Shown: in pieces, positions 1 through 9,428 of the stretch | How the letters are laid out: each line of letters begins with the position of its first letter | Numbering within the stretch: the first letter of the stretch is position 1 | Assembly (NCBI GenBank): GCA_913056215.1 | Contig: CAJXMN010000010.1 | Span: 1-48,709 of the forward strand | Direction of reading: 5' to 3' | Source: an uncultured Flavobacteriales bacterium | GTDB lineage: Bacteria; Bacteroidota; Bacteroidia; Flavobacteriales_D; Crocinitomicaceae | DNA: 48,709 bases | Position numbers and translations under genes: made by a program | The notes under the pieces: model-generated | What the model was told of the DNA's origin: nothing | Seen by the model: the letters and a program-made list of their open reading frames with translations, nothing else | Databases searched by the model: none

Positions 1-235
1 TTCCGTTCATCTGAATGTCGTAGTTAAACGCTACATTATAATTGTAGCCATTATTACAACTACTCTGCGCAGGAACAATGTCCGTAAGCTCGATCGATAC
101 GTCCACACTGTAGTTTTGACCTGAGGTCGCGTTTACAGTGGTGGAGTAATTGATCGTTTGGGCGCTTACGCCTGCTGTGGAAAATACTAAAAAAGAAATT
201 ACACCGAGGAAGGTGATTAAGTTCAATCGTTTCAT
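1..235 (-). CDS. Secreted protein, N-terminal part only (cut by window edge)
   Basis: An open frame reads from an ATG at 235 down through base 1 without a stop, giving about 78 residues. The first 26 residues are a clear Sec signal peptide: MKRLN, then a hydrophobic stretch, then a cleavage-like VSAQ. The mature part begins TINYSTTVNATSGQNYSVDV and looks like a beta-rich extracellular domain with one Cys. No family can be named from this fragment. It is probably a surface or secreted protein, as is common in Bacteroidota; a C-terminal T9SS domain cannot be checked because that end lies outside the window. Confidence 0.7.
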   Translation of the reverse strand, partial: MKRLNLITFLGVISFLVFSTAGVSAQTINYSTTVNATSGQNYSVDVSIELTDIVPAQSSCNNGYNYNVAFNYDIQMNG

Positions 236-620
236 AAATACTTGTTTTAAATGCAGTTAGGTTACAAGCCTACCTCCCCAATTTTAGAATTCCAAATTTT
301 TTGGTGGTTTTTTTTAAAATTTCACGGAGCAAGGTTTTAAAAGTGTGAAACCGCGGAACTGTGGAATTTAGAAATAGCTTGATCAATAAAGATCATCCTA
401 AATAACTCGTTTTTTCTTCAACATTCGAAATTCTGATTCAATACGCTGTGGTTGCCTATGATCGGAGTTCGGTTTGTTAAACCCAATTACAGGCAGCAAT
501 TAATGTAGATGAAGCTTGTTCTATCAAGGATAAAACAAAAAAGCACTCCTTTTTTAACCATTTTACAATCATATTATTACAGCCGTCTTTTTATGACAAC
601 AAAGGATTTCTTACCTTTGA
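236..620. other. Intergenic region between divergent genes
   Basis: This 385-base AT-rich stretch separates the leftward truncated gene from the rightward WD40-caspase gene. I see no ORF worth calling. It holds a short inverted repeat (TGATC at 380-384, GATCA at 391-395), several T-runs, and at its right end the -7 promoter box listed separately at 612-619. Confidence 0.5.
612..619 (+). promoter_or_regulatory. -7 promoter box TACCTTTG for the WD40-caspase gene
   Basis: TACCTTTG matches the Bacteroidota sigma-A -7 consensus TAnnTTTG exactly. It ends one base before the ATG at 621. A transcript starting about seven bases further on would miss that ATG, which favours the in-frame ATG at 639. 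No convincing -33 TTG is visible. Confidence 0.5.
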
Positions 621-638
621 ATGAAAACAAATGAAAAT

Positions 639-3600
639 ATGCGGTTTTTTATAGTCATTCTTTGCATTTTACCTTTTTACGTGCTCAGTCAAGAGGCCGA
701 GTTGGTCACTCAACAACGGATTAAAGGTACGATCACCAATTTTGTTTTTAGTCCAGACGGCGAGTATCTGGCAAATATCAGTGAAGATGATCCAGCAATC
801 CATGTTTGGCACCTTGCTTCGGAGAAGATTATTGGATCGCTTCAGGACTACGACCAGCCCACTGAAGCACTGGCCTACAATTCGGGTGGCGACGAGCTGT
901 TAACACTTTACGAAGACCACCTCATGATTCGCTGGAACCTGAATAAATGGTCTATTTCAGACTCTACGAGACTTGAAGAGGATCCAACCTGGATCGACAT
1001 GAGTGGCGACTATATGTTTGCGGGTTTATACAACGAAATAAAGGTGTTTGACCGTTCCTTTAAGCATCAAAAAACCATTGAAGTAAGCGGAAAACCGCGC
1101 AGCAGTTATTCCACTAAAAGTCACCTTTACGTGGGCACTTCTTTTGGTGAGCTCATTAAGATTAACCTCGACGATCTCTCTATTGCTTTTCAAAAAAAGT
1201 TCAATAAAACAGATTTTCAGGATCTCGACATTTCGACATCAAAAAATCGCCTGTTAGCTTTTAACGACAACGGCTCAGTGACAGAGGTTTCATTGAATGC
1301 GCTCACTTTGACAAATAACTTCAAGCCACTCGGTGGGTTTAACTTTGGGAAACAATACGGTCAAGTGCACGCTGGCAACGGATTGATTGCTTTTATCAAG
1401 AAAAAAAATCAAATCGACTGTTACAACATGGAAGGTAATTTGGTCATGCAGTTGATCGATACCGTGGAGTCTGAAGAGATTAAGGTATTGGAGTTTTCTC
1501 CGGACGGAAGTGTGCTGGGCTCTTCCAGCTTCAAACAAACATTCTTTCAGGGAATGGAGTCGGGAGAAAACAGTATCAAGTTGTGGGATTTGTCTCGTCA
1601 AGGATTGATTGCCGAACTCAAGGGTAGTGTGAACCCCGTCCATCAGTTTTCATTTCATCCCCAGGAAAATGTCGTTGCTCTACTCGGAGAAAACCGCAAA
1701 ATAAGCGTTTGGGATGTCGATTTTGCCGAAAAAATGTTTGAATTTCAATTGCAGGAGCCCGAACGCGAACAGGATATTGCGCTCATGGGTAAGGAAGATA
1801 AAGACGAGGTAAACAATTCGTCCAGCAGTGGAATTATCAATGTAAACAAGCTTGCAGAAAAAGCCAAAGAAAGCGTGGTGCGGAGAACAGTTAATCGCGT
1901 GAGGAAAGAGCCCGTGCTCGTGCAATTCTCAGCGAAGGGTAATTACCTCATGACAAAATTAAAGAAAGATGAAATCAGAATTTATCGCTATGACGGCGAA
2001 AGTCTGGAGTACATGCATTTTGCCAAACACCAGCAAGAACGGATTAATCATTTCATGACAGATCCCGAAGAAAAGCACATCATCTGTTTGGGTGCAGGCG
2101 ACAAAGCCGTTTCTATTGTCGACTTAGAAACAGGAGAGCTCAAAGAGAAATTAGCTACAGAAAACAAAACAGCAGATCGCGAATTCCTTAACAATGCCAT
2201 TTCTGGTTCTTACAATCCAACGGGTGATAATTTTGCCGTCTGTACGGGACGCGGTCAAATTTTTATTTGGGACAATAATTTTAACCGCATATTTAAGACA
2301 GCGGGAAATAACCTTTTCCGTGCTGGGAACAACGCTTTCATTAATTACTCTTCAGATGGTAAAACCCTCTACATGAAAGGTTTTGACGGTGTTCGCGGTT
2401 ACAATATCTCGAATTTTAACGTTCTAGGAACCAACAAACTTAAAATGCCTGGTCGACCTTACGAATTGGGCACACCGCAAAATTTTATGGTTGGTTTTGA
2501 CGAAACCACAGGCTACATTGAGAGCCTTTCCAATCAGCAACTGGTTTCTTTTCCTATTAATCGTAGTATGATCAATGCCGTCGATGCATCCTTGCGCAAT
2601 TACGTCGGTCTGTCGCTGAAAAATGGAGAGTTTCGCCTCTATGACGTAGCATCGGGAAACCTTCGGGCCACTTTCATAGGTGAGGGAGATAACACCATCA
2701 TTAAAACGGCAGATAATTATTACAAAGTCAATAAAGAGGGTTTTGATTTGGTTTCGTTTCGCATTGGTCGAAAAGCATATCCATTTGAGCAGTTTGATGC
2801 TTATTACAATCGCCCTGACCTCGTTTTAAAGGCGCTTAAATGTCCCGACGAAGAATACGTCGCGTTGTACAAAAATGCCCACGAGCGAAGATTAGAAAAA
2901 CTCGAAATAACGGATGCCTCTACACCAGATTTTTCTGCGCTTCCTCAATTAAAAATTACGAATCGTTCAGCAATTCCTTTTTCACAATCGGAAAAAAAGG
3001 TTGCATTCCACATCAAAGCATTGAGTGAAAAAAATCCGTTAGAAAAGCTAAAAATCACCATCAACAATGTGCCCGTCGAACACCACGAACTTGAGGGCCA
3101 ATCTGCTGAAAAAACAATCAACCTGGAGTTGATCAAAGGAACGAACAAAGTGAACGTATATGCCGTTAATACGAAAGGAGAAGAGAGTCTGGCCGAAAGT
3201 ATTACCATTCACTGTTCCCGGAGTGACAAACCCGACCTCTACCTGGTTACGGTCGGCACATCGAATTATGCCGATGATCGTTTTGATTTAAATTATGCAG
3301 CAAAAGATGCCCAAGATTTGACAGCATTGTATAACAACTACGATAATGGTCGGTTTAACGAGATTCACACTTATAACATTACCAACAAAGAGGTGAAAAA
3401 AGAAAAGTTTCAGGCTGTTAAGGAGTTTCTTCAAGCAACAAATCGCAATGATCAGGTGATCTTTTACATAGCTGGTCATGGTGTATTGGACGAAAACTTT
3501 GCCTACTACTACGGAACACACGACATGGACTTTCTGGCTCCACAAAAGCGCGGATTGTCTTACGACAAATTAGAAGAAGTACTCAGTGGTATTGCTTCTG

Positions 3601-4064
3601 CTAAAAAATTGCTGATTATGGACACTTGTCACTCGGGTGAAGTGGACGAAGATGAAGTAACCGTCGTCGAAGAAGATGAGGGCGACGACGATTTGGCTTT
3701 TAATGATGTAACATTCCGAGCGGTAGGACCGAAACTCCGTGAAGGGTCTGATACCCGAGCATCTGCAGGAAAAATGGCACGCCTACTCTTTGCTGATATC
3801 CGGAAAGGTACGGGCGCTACGGTTATTTCCAGTGCTGGCGGTGTCGAATTTGCCATGGAGGGCGACGACTGGAAAAATGGCTTGTTTACCTACTCGTTGC
3901 TTAACGGTATTACGAACCAAACAGCCGACCTCAACGACGATGGCGTCATCATGGTCTCTGAATTGCAAAACTATTTGATTGAAAAGGTAGGCAAACTATC
4001 GCACGGCAAACAAGTACCGACCACTCGCGTTCAAAATATTCGTTTGGATTATCCGGTATGGTAA
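639..4064 (+). CDS. Secreted WD40-repeat / caspase-family (C14) protein with EF-hand loop
   Basis: This 1141-residue protein has a signal peptide (MRFFIVILCILPFYVLSQ), then about 700 residues of WD40-type beta-propeller repeats with motifs such as FSPDGEYLA, IKLWDLS and ISVWDVD. A linker follows, then a C-terminal caspase-like fold from about residue 866 (DLYLVTVGTSNYADD). The catalytic dyad is visible: His947 in YIAGHGV and Cys997 in DTCHSGE. A very acidic loop follows the Cys. Near the C-terminus DLNDDGVIMVSE (1097-1108) fits a 12-residue EF-hand calcium loop. In C14 families the propeller usually mediates protein contacts and the caspase cleaves peptides; the substrate here is unknown. An in-frame ATG at 621 would add six residues, but the promoter box at 612-619 argues for 639. 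The next gene starts four bases after the stop, so they are probably cotranscribed. Confidence 0.85.
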   Translation: MRFFIVILCILPFYVLSQEAELVTQQRIKGTITNFVFSPDGEYLANISEDDPAIHVWHLASEKIIGSLQDYDQPTEALAYNSGGDELLTLYEDHLMIRWNLNKWSISDSTRLEEDPTWIDMSGDYMFAGLYNEIKVFDRSFKHQKTIEVSGKPRSSYSTKSHLYVGTSFGELIKINLDDLSIAFQKKFNKTDFQDLDISTSKNRLLAFNDNGSVTEVSLNALTLTNNFKPLGGFNFGKQYGQVHAGNGLIAFIKKKNQIDCYNMEGNLVMQLIDTVESEEIKVLEFSPDGSVLGSSSFKQTFFQGMESGENSIKLWDLSRQGLIAELKGSVNPVHQFSFHPQENVVALLGENRKISVWDVDFAEKMFEFQLQEPEREQDIALMGKEDKDEVNNSSSSGIINVNKLAEKAKESVVRRTVNRVRKEPVLVQFSAKGNYLMTKLKKDEIRIYRYDGESLEYMHFAKHQQERINHFMTDPEEKHIICLGAGDKAVSIVDLETGELKEKLATENKTADREFLNNAISGSYNPTGDNFAVCTGRGQIFIWDNNFNRIFKTAGNNLFRAGNNAFINYSSDGKTLYMKGFDGVRGYNISNFNVLGTNKLKMPGRPYELGTPQNFMVGFDETTGYIESLSNQQLVSFPINRSMINAVDASLRNYVGLSLKNGEFRLYDVASGNLRATFIGEGDNTIIKTADNYYKVNKEGFDLVSFRIGRKAYPFEQFDAYYNRPDLVLKALKCPDEEYVALYKNAHERRLEKLEITDASTPDFSALPQLKITNRSAIPFSQSEKKVAFHIKALSEKNPLEKLKITINNVPVEHHELEGQSAEKTINLELIKGTNKVNVYAVNTKGEESLAESITIHCSRSDKPDLYLVTVGTSNYADDRFDLNYAAKDAQDLTALYNNYDNGRFNEIHTYNITNKEVKKEKFQAVKEFLQATNRNDQVIFYIAGHGVLDENFAYYYGTHDMDFLAPQKRGLSYDKLEEVLSGIASAKKLLIMDTCHSGEVDEDEVTVVEEDEGDDDLAFNDVTFRAVGPKLREGSDTRASAGKMARLLFADIRKGTGATVISSAGGVEFAMEGDDWKNGLFTYSLLNGITNQTADLNDDGVIMVSELQNYLIEKVGKLSHGKQVPTTRVQNIRLDYPVW

Positions 4065-4068
4065 TATA

Positions 4069-4608
4069 ATGCGCACATTCATCTCCATATTCTTTGTGTT
4101 GGCCCTATTGCTGCCTTTTGCCACCATTTTTGGGTGGCTTTCCATCGAGCGAGAGGCCGTAAGAAAAAACGCGAAACATAAACTGATGAAAACGGTTTCC
4201 GATGACGAATTGATGGCTTTTACTTTTCCAATAGAAGACACCACCACGAAATTGCAATGGGAGCATGCCCGGGAATTTGAATACGGCGGAGAAATGTACG
4301 ATATCGTGAGGCGCAGCTATTCAGATCACGAAGTGACCTATCACGTATGGTGGGATCACGAAGAAACCCTGTTGAATCGCAAATTGACGCAGCTTTCCTC
4401 CATCTATTTCAACGATTCCCCAGTGAAGAAGAAATCAGATCGACAACTCTCCTTTTTTATGCAACAGCTTTTTGTAGATCCTCTCTCTTCTCAGCTCACA
4501 CCTCCTGTTTATTCCATAAACCAGCATATTTACGCCTATTTATCACCATATACAGATCCCGAAATAGAGGTTTGTACACCACCCCCTCGTAACTCGCTTA
4601 TTTTTTGA
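4069..4608 (+). CDS. Small membrane-anchored protein of unknown function
   Basis: This 179-residue protein starts four bases after the WD40-caspase stop codon. It has one N-terminal hydrophobic segment (about residues 3-25) that could be a signal anchor. The rest is soluble and rich in charged and aromatic residues (for example VTYHVWWDHEETLLNRKL), with a Pro-rich end. One Cys is present near the C-terminus (EVCTPPP). I do not recognise the family. The hydrophobic start and tight spacing suggest an envelope protein that works with, or is processed by, the caspase-like protein upstream; that link is inferred only from position. The last 30 codons look less constrained than the rest. Confidence 0.65.
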   Translation: MRTFISIFFVLALLLPFATIFGWLSIEREAVRKNAKHKLMKTVSDDELMAFTFPIEDTTTKLQWEHAREFEYGGEMYDIVRRSYSDHEVTYHVWWDHEETLLNRKLTQLSSIYFNDSPVKKKSDRQLSFFMQQLFVDPLSSQLTPPVYSINQHIYAYLSPYTDPEIEVCTPPPRNSLIF

Positions 4609-4888
4609 TTATCGTTGTTATACCTTAACGTATAACTCACAAAGATTATGAATTGTTTGGATGACCACCAGGTGCTAATACCCTGACGGTTTATTGTTCT
4701 GAGTAATGTAGTAATCATCACTCGTTTTTGCCTCAGTGCCGATGGGCTCTCGAGCAGCATTAAAAAAAGGCTGGTTTCTTTTTTGAAACGAAGGCTTCAA
4801 TTACTCCGTATGACATATATCCTCGGTATTTATAAATCTGGAATCATTCGTTCGTCATTCAACTATAAACGTTCAAAAAATAATAAAA

Positions 4889-7291
4889 ATGAATAAATTA
4901 TTAGTTTTAATGATGCTCTGCATTGCATCATTGACAACGGCTCAGTCACTCACCGTTGTCGATCAAAAAACCAAAGAGCCATTAGAAATGGTCGAAATTG
5001 GTGGAAAAGGAGTGGCTAAAAAAGTCTTCACGCAAAAAGATGGTCAAGCAGATATTCGTCATTTTAAAGGAACCAATGAAATTATCATTCGGCTCTACGG
5101 ATATGAAACGCGAGAGTTCTCTTATCAGCAATTGAAAGCTTCCGATTTTAAAGTGACCTTACAATCGCGGATTTTGACATTGAACGAAGTCGTAGTTTCT
5201 GCCAACAAGTGGAGTCAGGTATCATCTGATGTACCGATCAAAATTTCAAGTATTTCACCAAAAGAAATCGCACTGCAAAATCCCCAGACCGCAGCGGACT
5301 TACTGGGTACTTCGGGAGAGGTATTCGTTCAAAAAAGTCAGCAAGGTGGGGGGAGTCCAATGATTCGTGGATTTGCAACGAACCGTTTGCTTTACTCTGT
5401 GGATGGCGTACGCATGAATACCGCCATTTTCCGCGGAGGAAATATCCAAAATGTCATTTCACTGGATCCTTTTGCTATGGAAAATGCAGAAATTTTATTC
5501 GGACCCAACTCTACAATTTATGGTAGTGATGCGATTGGCGGTGTGATGAGTTTTCAAACCCTCACTCCCGATTTTGCTGATGGGGAAAAACCGCTTGTTA
5601 AAGGAAAAGCCCTCATGCGCTATTCGTCAGCCAATCGTGAAAATACAGGGCATTTTGATATCAACGTAGGTTGGAAAAAGTGGGCGTTGGTTACAAGTGT
5701 TTCATCCAATAAATTTGACCACTTGCGCCAGGGCAGTCACGGACCCGAAGATTACGTAAAACCCTACCATATCGAACGGATCAACGAGATGGATGTCCTT
5801 GTAGATCAAGATGACCCATTACTTCAAGTACCTTCGGCATATGATCAAATGAATCTCATGCAAAAAGTACGCTTTGCACCCAATGAATACTGGGACTTAA
5901 AATATGCTTTTCATTATTCAGAGACCTCATCTTATGGTCGATATGACCGTCACAACCGCATGAAAAATGGTGATCCGCGCTATGGCCAGTGGGATTACGG
6001 TCCTCAAAAATGGATGATGAATTTACTCACGATACACCATCGCCAATCCAATTTATTCTATGATCAAATGAGTATCCGTTTTGCTCAACAATCATTCGAA
6101 GAAAGCCGCATTTCACGCGATTTAAATAGTTTTTTCCGCGAAAGAAGGGCCGAAAATGTTCAAGCCTACTCGGCAAACGTCGATTTTTCAAAAGCGATCG
6201 GGTCCAATAACAACTTGTTTTATGGAGTAGAATACGTCTTCAACGACGTTTCATCCGAGGGGAAAATTGAGGATATAGGCCAGCAAACTTCTGTTCCTGG
6301 TCCCTCCCGTTATCCGGAGTCCTCGTGGCAAACGGCAGGACTTTATCTCAATGACGAACACCAATTTGGTGAAAATCTCACCGTTCAGGCAGGAGCGCGC
6401 TACACGCATTATTTGTTAGATGCTACTTTCGACACCACTTTTTATCCATTTCCATTCACTGATGCCAATCTGAATAATGGAGCGTTAACTGGTGGGATCG
6501 GTGCCGTCTATGAATGGAATGAAAACACAGTGTTTCGTTTTAATGCATCAACGGCTTTTCGTTCCCCGAATGTAGATGATATTGGCAAAGTTTTCGACTC
6601 CGAACCGGGTTCTGTTGTCGTTCCCAACACGGGGTTAAGCGCAGAGTATGCCTACAATGCTGATATTGGAATCACAAAAGTTTTTGGTGAATTCGTGAAG
6701 CTCGATCTCACAGGGTACTACACGCTCCTGGAAAACGCGATGGTGCGGCGGGATTTTACCCTGAACGGTGCCGACAGCATCATTTATGATGGTTCTCTTA
6801 GCCAGGTTCAAGCACTACAAAATGCAGCCGAGACAACCGTCTACGGGCTCCAGGCTGGATTAGAAATTAACCTAACTAACGGTTTTTTACTCCGGTCACG
6901 CTTTAATTATCAACGCGGTCGCGAAGAGATGAGTGATGGTTCCATTAGTCCATCTCGTCATGCAGCACCTTGGTTTGGTATAACACGTCTTCGCTATACT
7001 TTTGGCGAACTCATGTTTGATTTTTATGCTCAATATCAAGGCGAAAGGAGTCATGAAAACCTATCAGTGAGCGAGCGGGGAAAAAGCGAAATATACGCCC
7101 GTGATGAAAATGGACAAACATACGCTCCAAGTTGGTATACACTTAATTTGAAAATCATGTATGCCGTAAGTGATCACTTGACAGTAAGCGGAGGAGTGGA
7201 GAACATTACAGATCAACGCTACCGTCCTTATAGTTCGGGGCTTTCCGGTGCTGGACGCAATTTTATTTTAGCCGTAACGGTTCCGTTTTAA
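4889..7291 (+). CDS. TonB-dependent outer-membrane receptor, heme/hemoglobin-receptor type
   Basis: This 800-residue outer-membrane receptor has a signal peptide ending near TTAQ and a carboxypeptidase-regulatory-like domain (about 20-95, ending VVVSANKW). A plug domain follows with GGGSPMIRGFATNRLL and IYGSDAIGGV (about 150-215), then a 22-strand-type beta barrel. The C-terminus is aromatic (LAVTVPF), as expected for BamA-dependent insertion. The plug wording is that of the hemoglobin/transferrin/lactoferrin-type TonB receptor family, so heme or a siderophore is the likely ligand; the substrate itself is not proven. It stands alone with 280 bases upstream, and a terminator follows the stop directly. 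No clear -7 box or Fur box was found in the upstream gap. Confidence 0.85.
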   Translation: MNKLLVLMMLCIASLTTAQSLTVVDQKTKEPLEMVEIGGKGVAKKVFTQKDGQADIRHFKGTNEIIIRLYGYETREFSYQQLKASDFKVTLQSRILTLNEVVVSANKWSQVSSDVPIKISSISPKEIALQNPQTAADLLGTSGEVFVQKSQQGGGSPMIRGFATNRLLYSVDGVRMNTAIFRGGNIQNVISLDPFAMENAEILFGPNSTIYGSDAIGGVMSFQTLTPDFADGEKPLVKGKALMRYSSANRENTGHFDINVGWKKWALVTSVSSNKFDHLRQGSHGPEDYVKPYHIERINEMDVLVDQDDPLLQVPSAYDQMNLMQKVRFAPNEYWDLKYAFHYSETSSYGRYDRHNRMKNGDPRYGQWDYGPQKWMMNLLTIHHRQSNLFYDQMSIRFAQQSFEESRISRDLNSFFRERRAENVQAYSANVDFSKAIGSNNNLFYGVEYVFNDVSSEGKIEDIGQQTSVPGPSRYPESSWQTAGLYLNDEHQFGENLTVQAGARYTHYLLDATFDTTFYPFPFTDANLNNGALTGGIGAVYEWNENTVFRFNASTAFRSPNVDDIGKVFDSEPGSVVVPNTGLSAEYAYNADIGITKVFGEFVKLDLTGYYTLLENAMVRRDFTLNGADSIIYDGSLSQVQALQNAAETTVYGLQAGLEINLTNGFLLRSRFNYQRGREEMSDGSISPSRHAAPWFGITRLRYTFGELMFDFYAQYQGERSHENLSVSERGKSEIYARDENGQTYAPSWYTLNLKIMYAVSDHLTVSGGVENITDQRYRPYSSGLSGAGRNFILAVTVPF

Positions 7292-7302
7292 CACAATTTT
7301 TT

Positions 7303-7334
7303 GCCGGGGAACAAGTGGTTCCTCGGCTTGTTTT
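7303..7334 (+). terminator. Rho-independent terminator after the TonB receptor
   Basis: A 10-bp stem (7303-7312 with 7318-7327, one G-U pair) closes a five-base loop and is followed by TTGTTTT. It lies 11 bases past the receptor stop codon. Confidence 0.7.
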
Positions 7335-7419
7335 ACCGATTCCCAAAAATGCCGCACTCTTATCTAGCACAATTCCCTGAGCGATACAATGCTGTCAACA
7401 ATCGCCGCATTACGAGGGA

Positions 7420-8790
7420 TTATCCAAACAACTCGCGCAGGACTTCTTCAATTCTGGAACACTCTACCAACTCAATAGAAAAATCTTTTTGTTCAATTCC
7501 CTTATTTTCTTTGGAGATGAGGATCTTATCAAATCCGAGCTTTTCAGCTTCTGAAATACGCTGAGGAATGCGGTTAACAGGGCGAACCTCTCCAGAAAGT
7601 CCAACTTCTGCAGAAAGACAAATGTTCTTATTAATGGCAATGTCCGCATTTGACGAGAGAATTGCAGCAACTACTGCCAAGTCAATCGCAGGGTCATCCA
7701 CTTTGATTCCACCAGCGATATTGAGAAAAACATCCTTCGCCCCCAGTTTAAATCCACAACGTTTTTCCATCACGGCCAACAACATGTTCAATCGGCGTAA
7801 ATCAAAACCTGTGGCACTGCGCTGTGGCGTTCCGTATGCCGCCGTGCTCACCAGGGCCTGAACTTCGATTAGCATGGGTCGCAACCCTTCTAATGTTGCC
7901 GCAATTGCACTCCCACTCAGCTGATCTTTATTGTTAGAAATTAAAATTTCTGAAGGGTTTTCCACTTGTCGCAAGCCATCACCTAACATTTCATATATTC
8001 CCAGCTCGTTGGTTGAACCAAAGCGATTCTTAATCGATCGCAGTAAGCGATATACATGATTGCGATCACCTTCGAACTGAAGTACAGTATCTACCATGTG
8101 CTCCAGCACTTTTGGGCCTGCCAGAGAACCTTCTTTGGTAATATGTCCAATCAAAAACACGGGCGTTTCCGTCTGCTTTGCAAATCGCAATAGCTGTGCG
8201 GTACATTCACGTATTTGAGAGATGCTACCCGGAGAACTTTCGATATGTTCACTGTGAATGGTTTGAATAGAATCGATCACCAATAAATCAGGAGCCATTT
8301 GTTCAGCGTGATTAAAAATGGCTTCGAGTTGTGTTTCAGTAAGTAAATAACAGGATTCATTGAGACTCCCAATTCTACCCGCACGCATTTTAATTTGTTG
8401 CTGACTCTCTTCACCAGAAACGTAGAGTATTTTTTGGTTCACTTCCTGCATGGCCATCTGCAGCATGAGCGTTGATTTACCGATTCCCGGTTCTCCGCCA
8501 AAAAGGACTAAAGATCCTGGAACGAGCCCTTCTCCCAACACGCGATTCAGTTCATCATCTTTCATTTGAACGCGCTGCACAGCAACTTCTTTTATTTTGT
8601 GAATTGCTCGCGGCTGTGCTGATTTTTTAGCTGATTTTGAAAACGCTGTAACCTCCGATTTTCCTTTGGATATAACCTCTTCAACAAAGGTGTTCCATTC
8701 GTTGCACGAGGGGCATCTACCGAGCCACTTCGGTGCTTCATGACCACAATTCTGGCAGAAATAAGCCGTTTTTACTTTTGATTTTGCCAT
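7420..8790 (-). CDS. radA: DNA repair protein RadA (Sms)
   Basis: RadA is a hexameric DnaB-like helicase that promotes branch migration during recombination. All hallmarks are present in this 456-residue protein: an N-terminal C4 zinc finger (Cys12, 15, 26, 29), a Walker A motif GGEPGIGKSTL, the RadA-specific KNRFGS motif, and a C-terminal Lon-protease-like domain (GGIKVDDPAIDLAVVAAILSS). The length is typical. It begins five bases after the rdgB stop and is almost certainly cotranscribed with it from the promoter upstream of rdgB. The pair links nucleotide-pool cleaning with recombination repair. Confidence 0.96.
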   Translation of the reverse strand: MAKSKVKTAYFCQNCGHEAPKWLGRCPSCNEWNTFVEEVISKGKSEVTAFSKSAKKSAQPRAIHKIKEVAVQRVQMKDDELNRVLGEGLVPGSLVLFGGEPGIGKSTLMLQMAMQEVNQKILYVSGEESQQQIKMRAGRIGSLNESCYLLTETQLEAIFNHAEQMAPDLLVIDSIQTIHSEHIESSPGSISQIRECTAQLLRFAKQTETPVFLIGHITKEGSLAGPKVLEHMVDTVLQFEGDRNHVYRLLRSIKNRFGSTNELGIYEMLGDGLRQVENPSEILISNNKDQLSGSAIAATLEGLRPMLIEVQALVSTAAYGTPQRSATGFDLRRLNMLLAVMEKRCGFKLGAKDVFLNIAGGIKVDDPAIDLAVVAAILSSNADIAINKNICLSAEVGLSGEVRPVNRIPQRISEAEKLGFDKILISKENKGIEQKDFSIELVECSRIEEVLRELFG

Positions 8791-8795
8791 AAACT

Positions 8796-9380
8796 TTATT
8801 GCTGCGATAAAAATGCCGCCAATTTTTGGATTGCTCGACTTCTGTGACTACATTGATTTTTTTCATTTTTGTCCATCTGAGCAAATGTCTTCTCTCCTTT
8901 CTCAGGTACAAATATAGGATCGTAACCAAAGCCTTGCTCACCTCGTTTTTCACGTGCAATATCTCCCTCCACTTTACCTTGGAAGGTAAATTCTTTTCCG
9001 TCGAGAATAAGTGCAATGACTGTTCTAAAACGTGCTGCTCGATTCGCTGAATCGCGGAGTTGCTTCAACACTTTCTGTATGTTCTTTTCGTCATCTTTTT
9101 CTGGTCCTGCATAGCGCGCACTCTTCACCCCTGGCGAACCATTGAGGTGATCAATTTCAAGCCCCGTATCATCGGCAAAACAATTCATTTTATATTTTTT
9201 TGCCACGTGCCTTGCTTTTTGAAGTGCATTTCCCATCAATGTATCCTCTTCTTCCGGAATATCGTCGTCACAATTGATGTCAGCCAGCGTTTTTACCTCA
9301 AAATAAGGTGGAAGTAATCCCTGTATTTCTCTCGCTTTGTTTTTATTCTGTGTCGCGAAAATTATCGTTTTTTTCTCCAT
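8796..9380 (-). CDS. rdgB: RdgB/HAM1-type XTP/dITP diphosphatase
   Basis: This enzyme hydrolyses XTP, dITP and ITP to monophosphates so that deaminated purines are not incorporated into nucleic acid. Motifs are diagnostic: FATQNKNKAREI at the N-terminus, FADDTGLEID, GSPGVKSARYAG, GFGYDPIFVP and the C-terminal SHRSRA. I chose the ATG at 9380 (194 residues, MEKKTIIFATQNK) over an upstream in-frame TTG at 9404, because homologues begin close to the FATxNxxK motif and the -7 box at 9402-9409 overlaps the TTG. radA follows after a five-base gap. Confidence 0.94.
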   Translation of the reverse strand: MEKKTIIFATQNKNKAREIQGLLPPYFEVKTLADINCDDDIPEEEDTLMGNALQKARHVAKKYKMNCFADDTGLEIDHLNGSPGVKSARYAGPEKDDEKNIQKVLKQLRDSANRAARFRTVIALILDGKEFTFQGKVEGDIAREKRGEQGFGYDPIFVPEKGEKTFAQMDKNEKNQCSHRSRAIQKLAAFLSQQ

Positions 9381-9401
9381 TGTCGTCTGTGTTGCTTGAC
9401 T

Positions 9402-9409
9402 CAAAAATA
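9402..9409 (-). promoter_or_regulatory. -7 box TATTTTTG for rdgB-radA
   Basis: Read on the minus strand, TATTTTTG matches TAnnTTTG exactly and lies about 22 bases before the rdgB ATG. A TTTG lies 14 bases further upstream, closer than usual for a -33 element. Confidence 0.5.
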
Positions 9410-9428
9410 CAAAGAAAGGACTACAAAT

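Noticed and set aside
3629-3978. Small genes within the 3' part of the caspase gene, on either strand
   Set aside because: They are shadows of the strongly supported caspase frame, with repetitive Ser/Thr composition from the acidic loop.
4750-4800. Possible terminator hairpin (GTTTC/GAAAC with T-run on the minus strand) before the TonB receptor gene
   Set aside because: Only a five-bp stem, and no minus-strand gene ends there.
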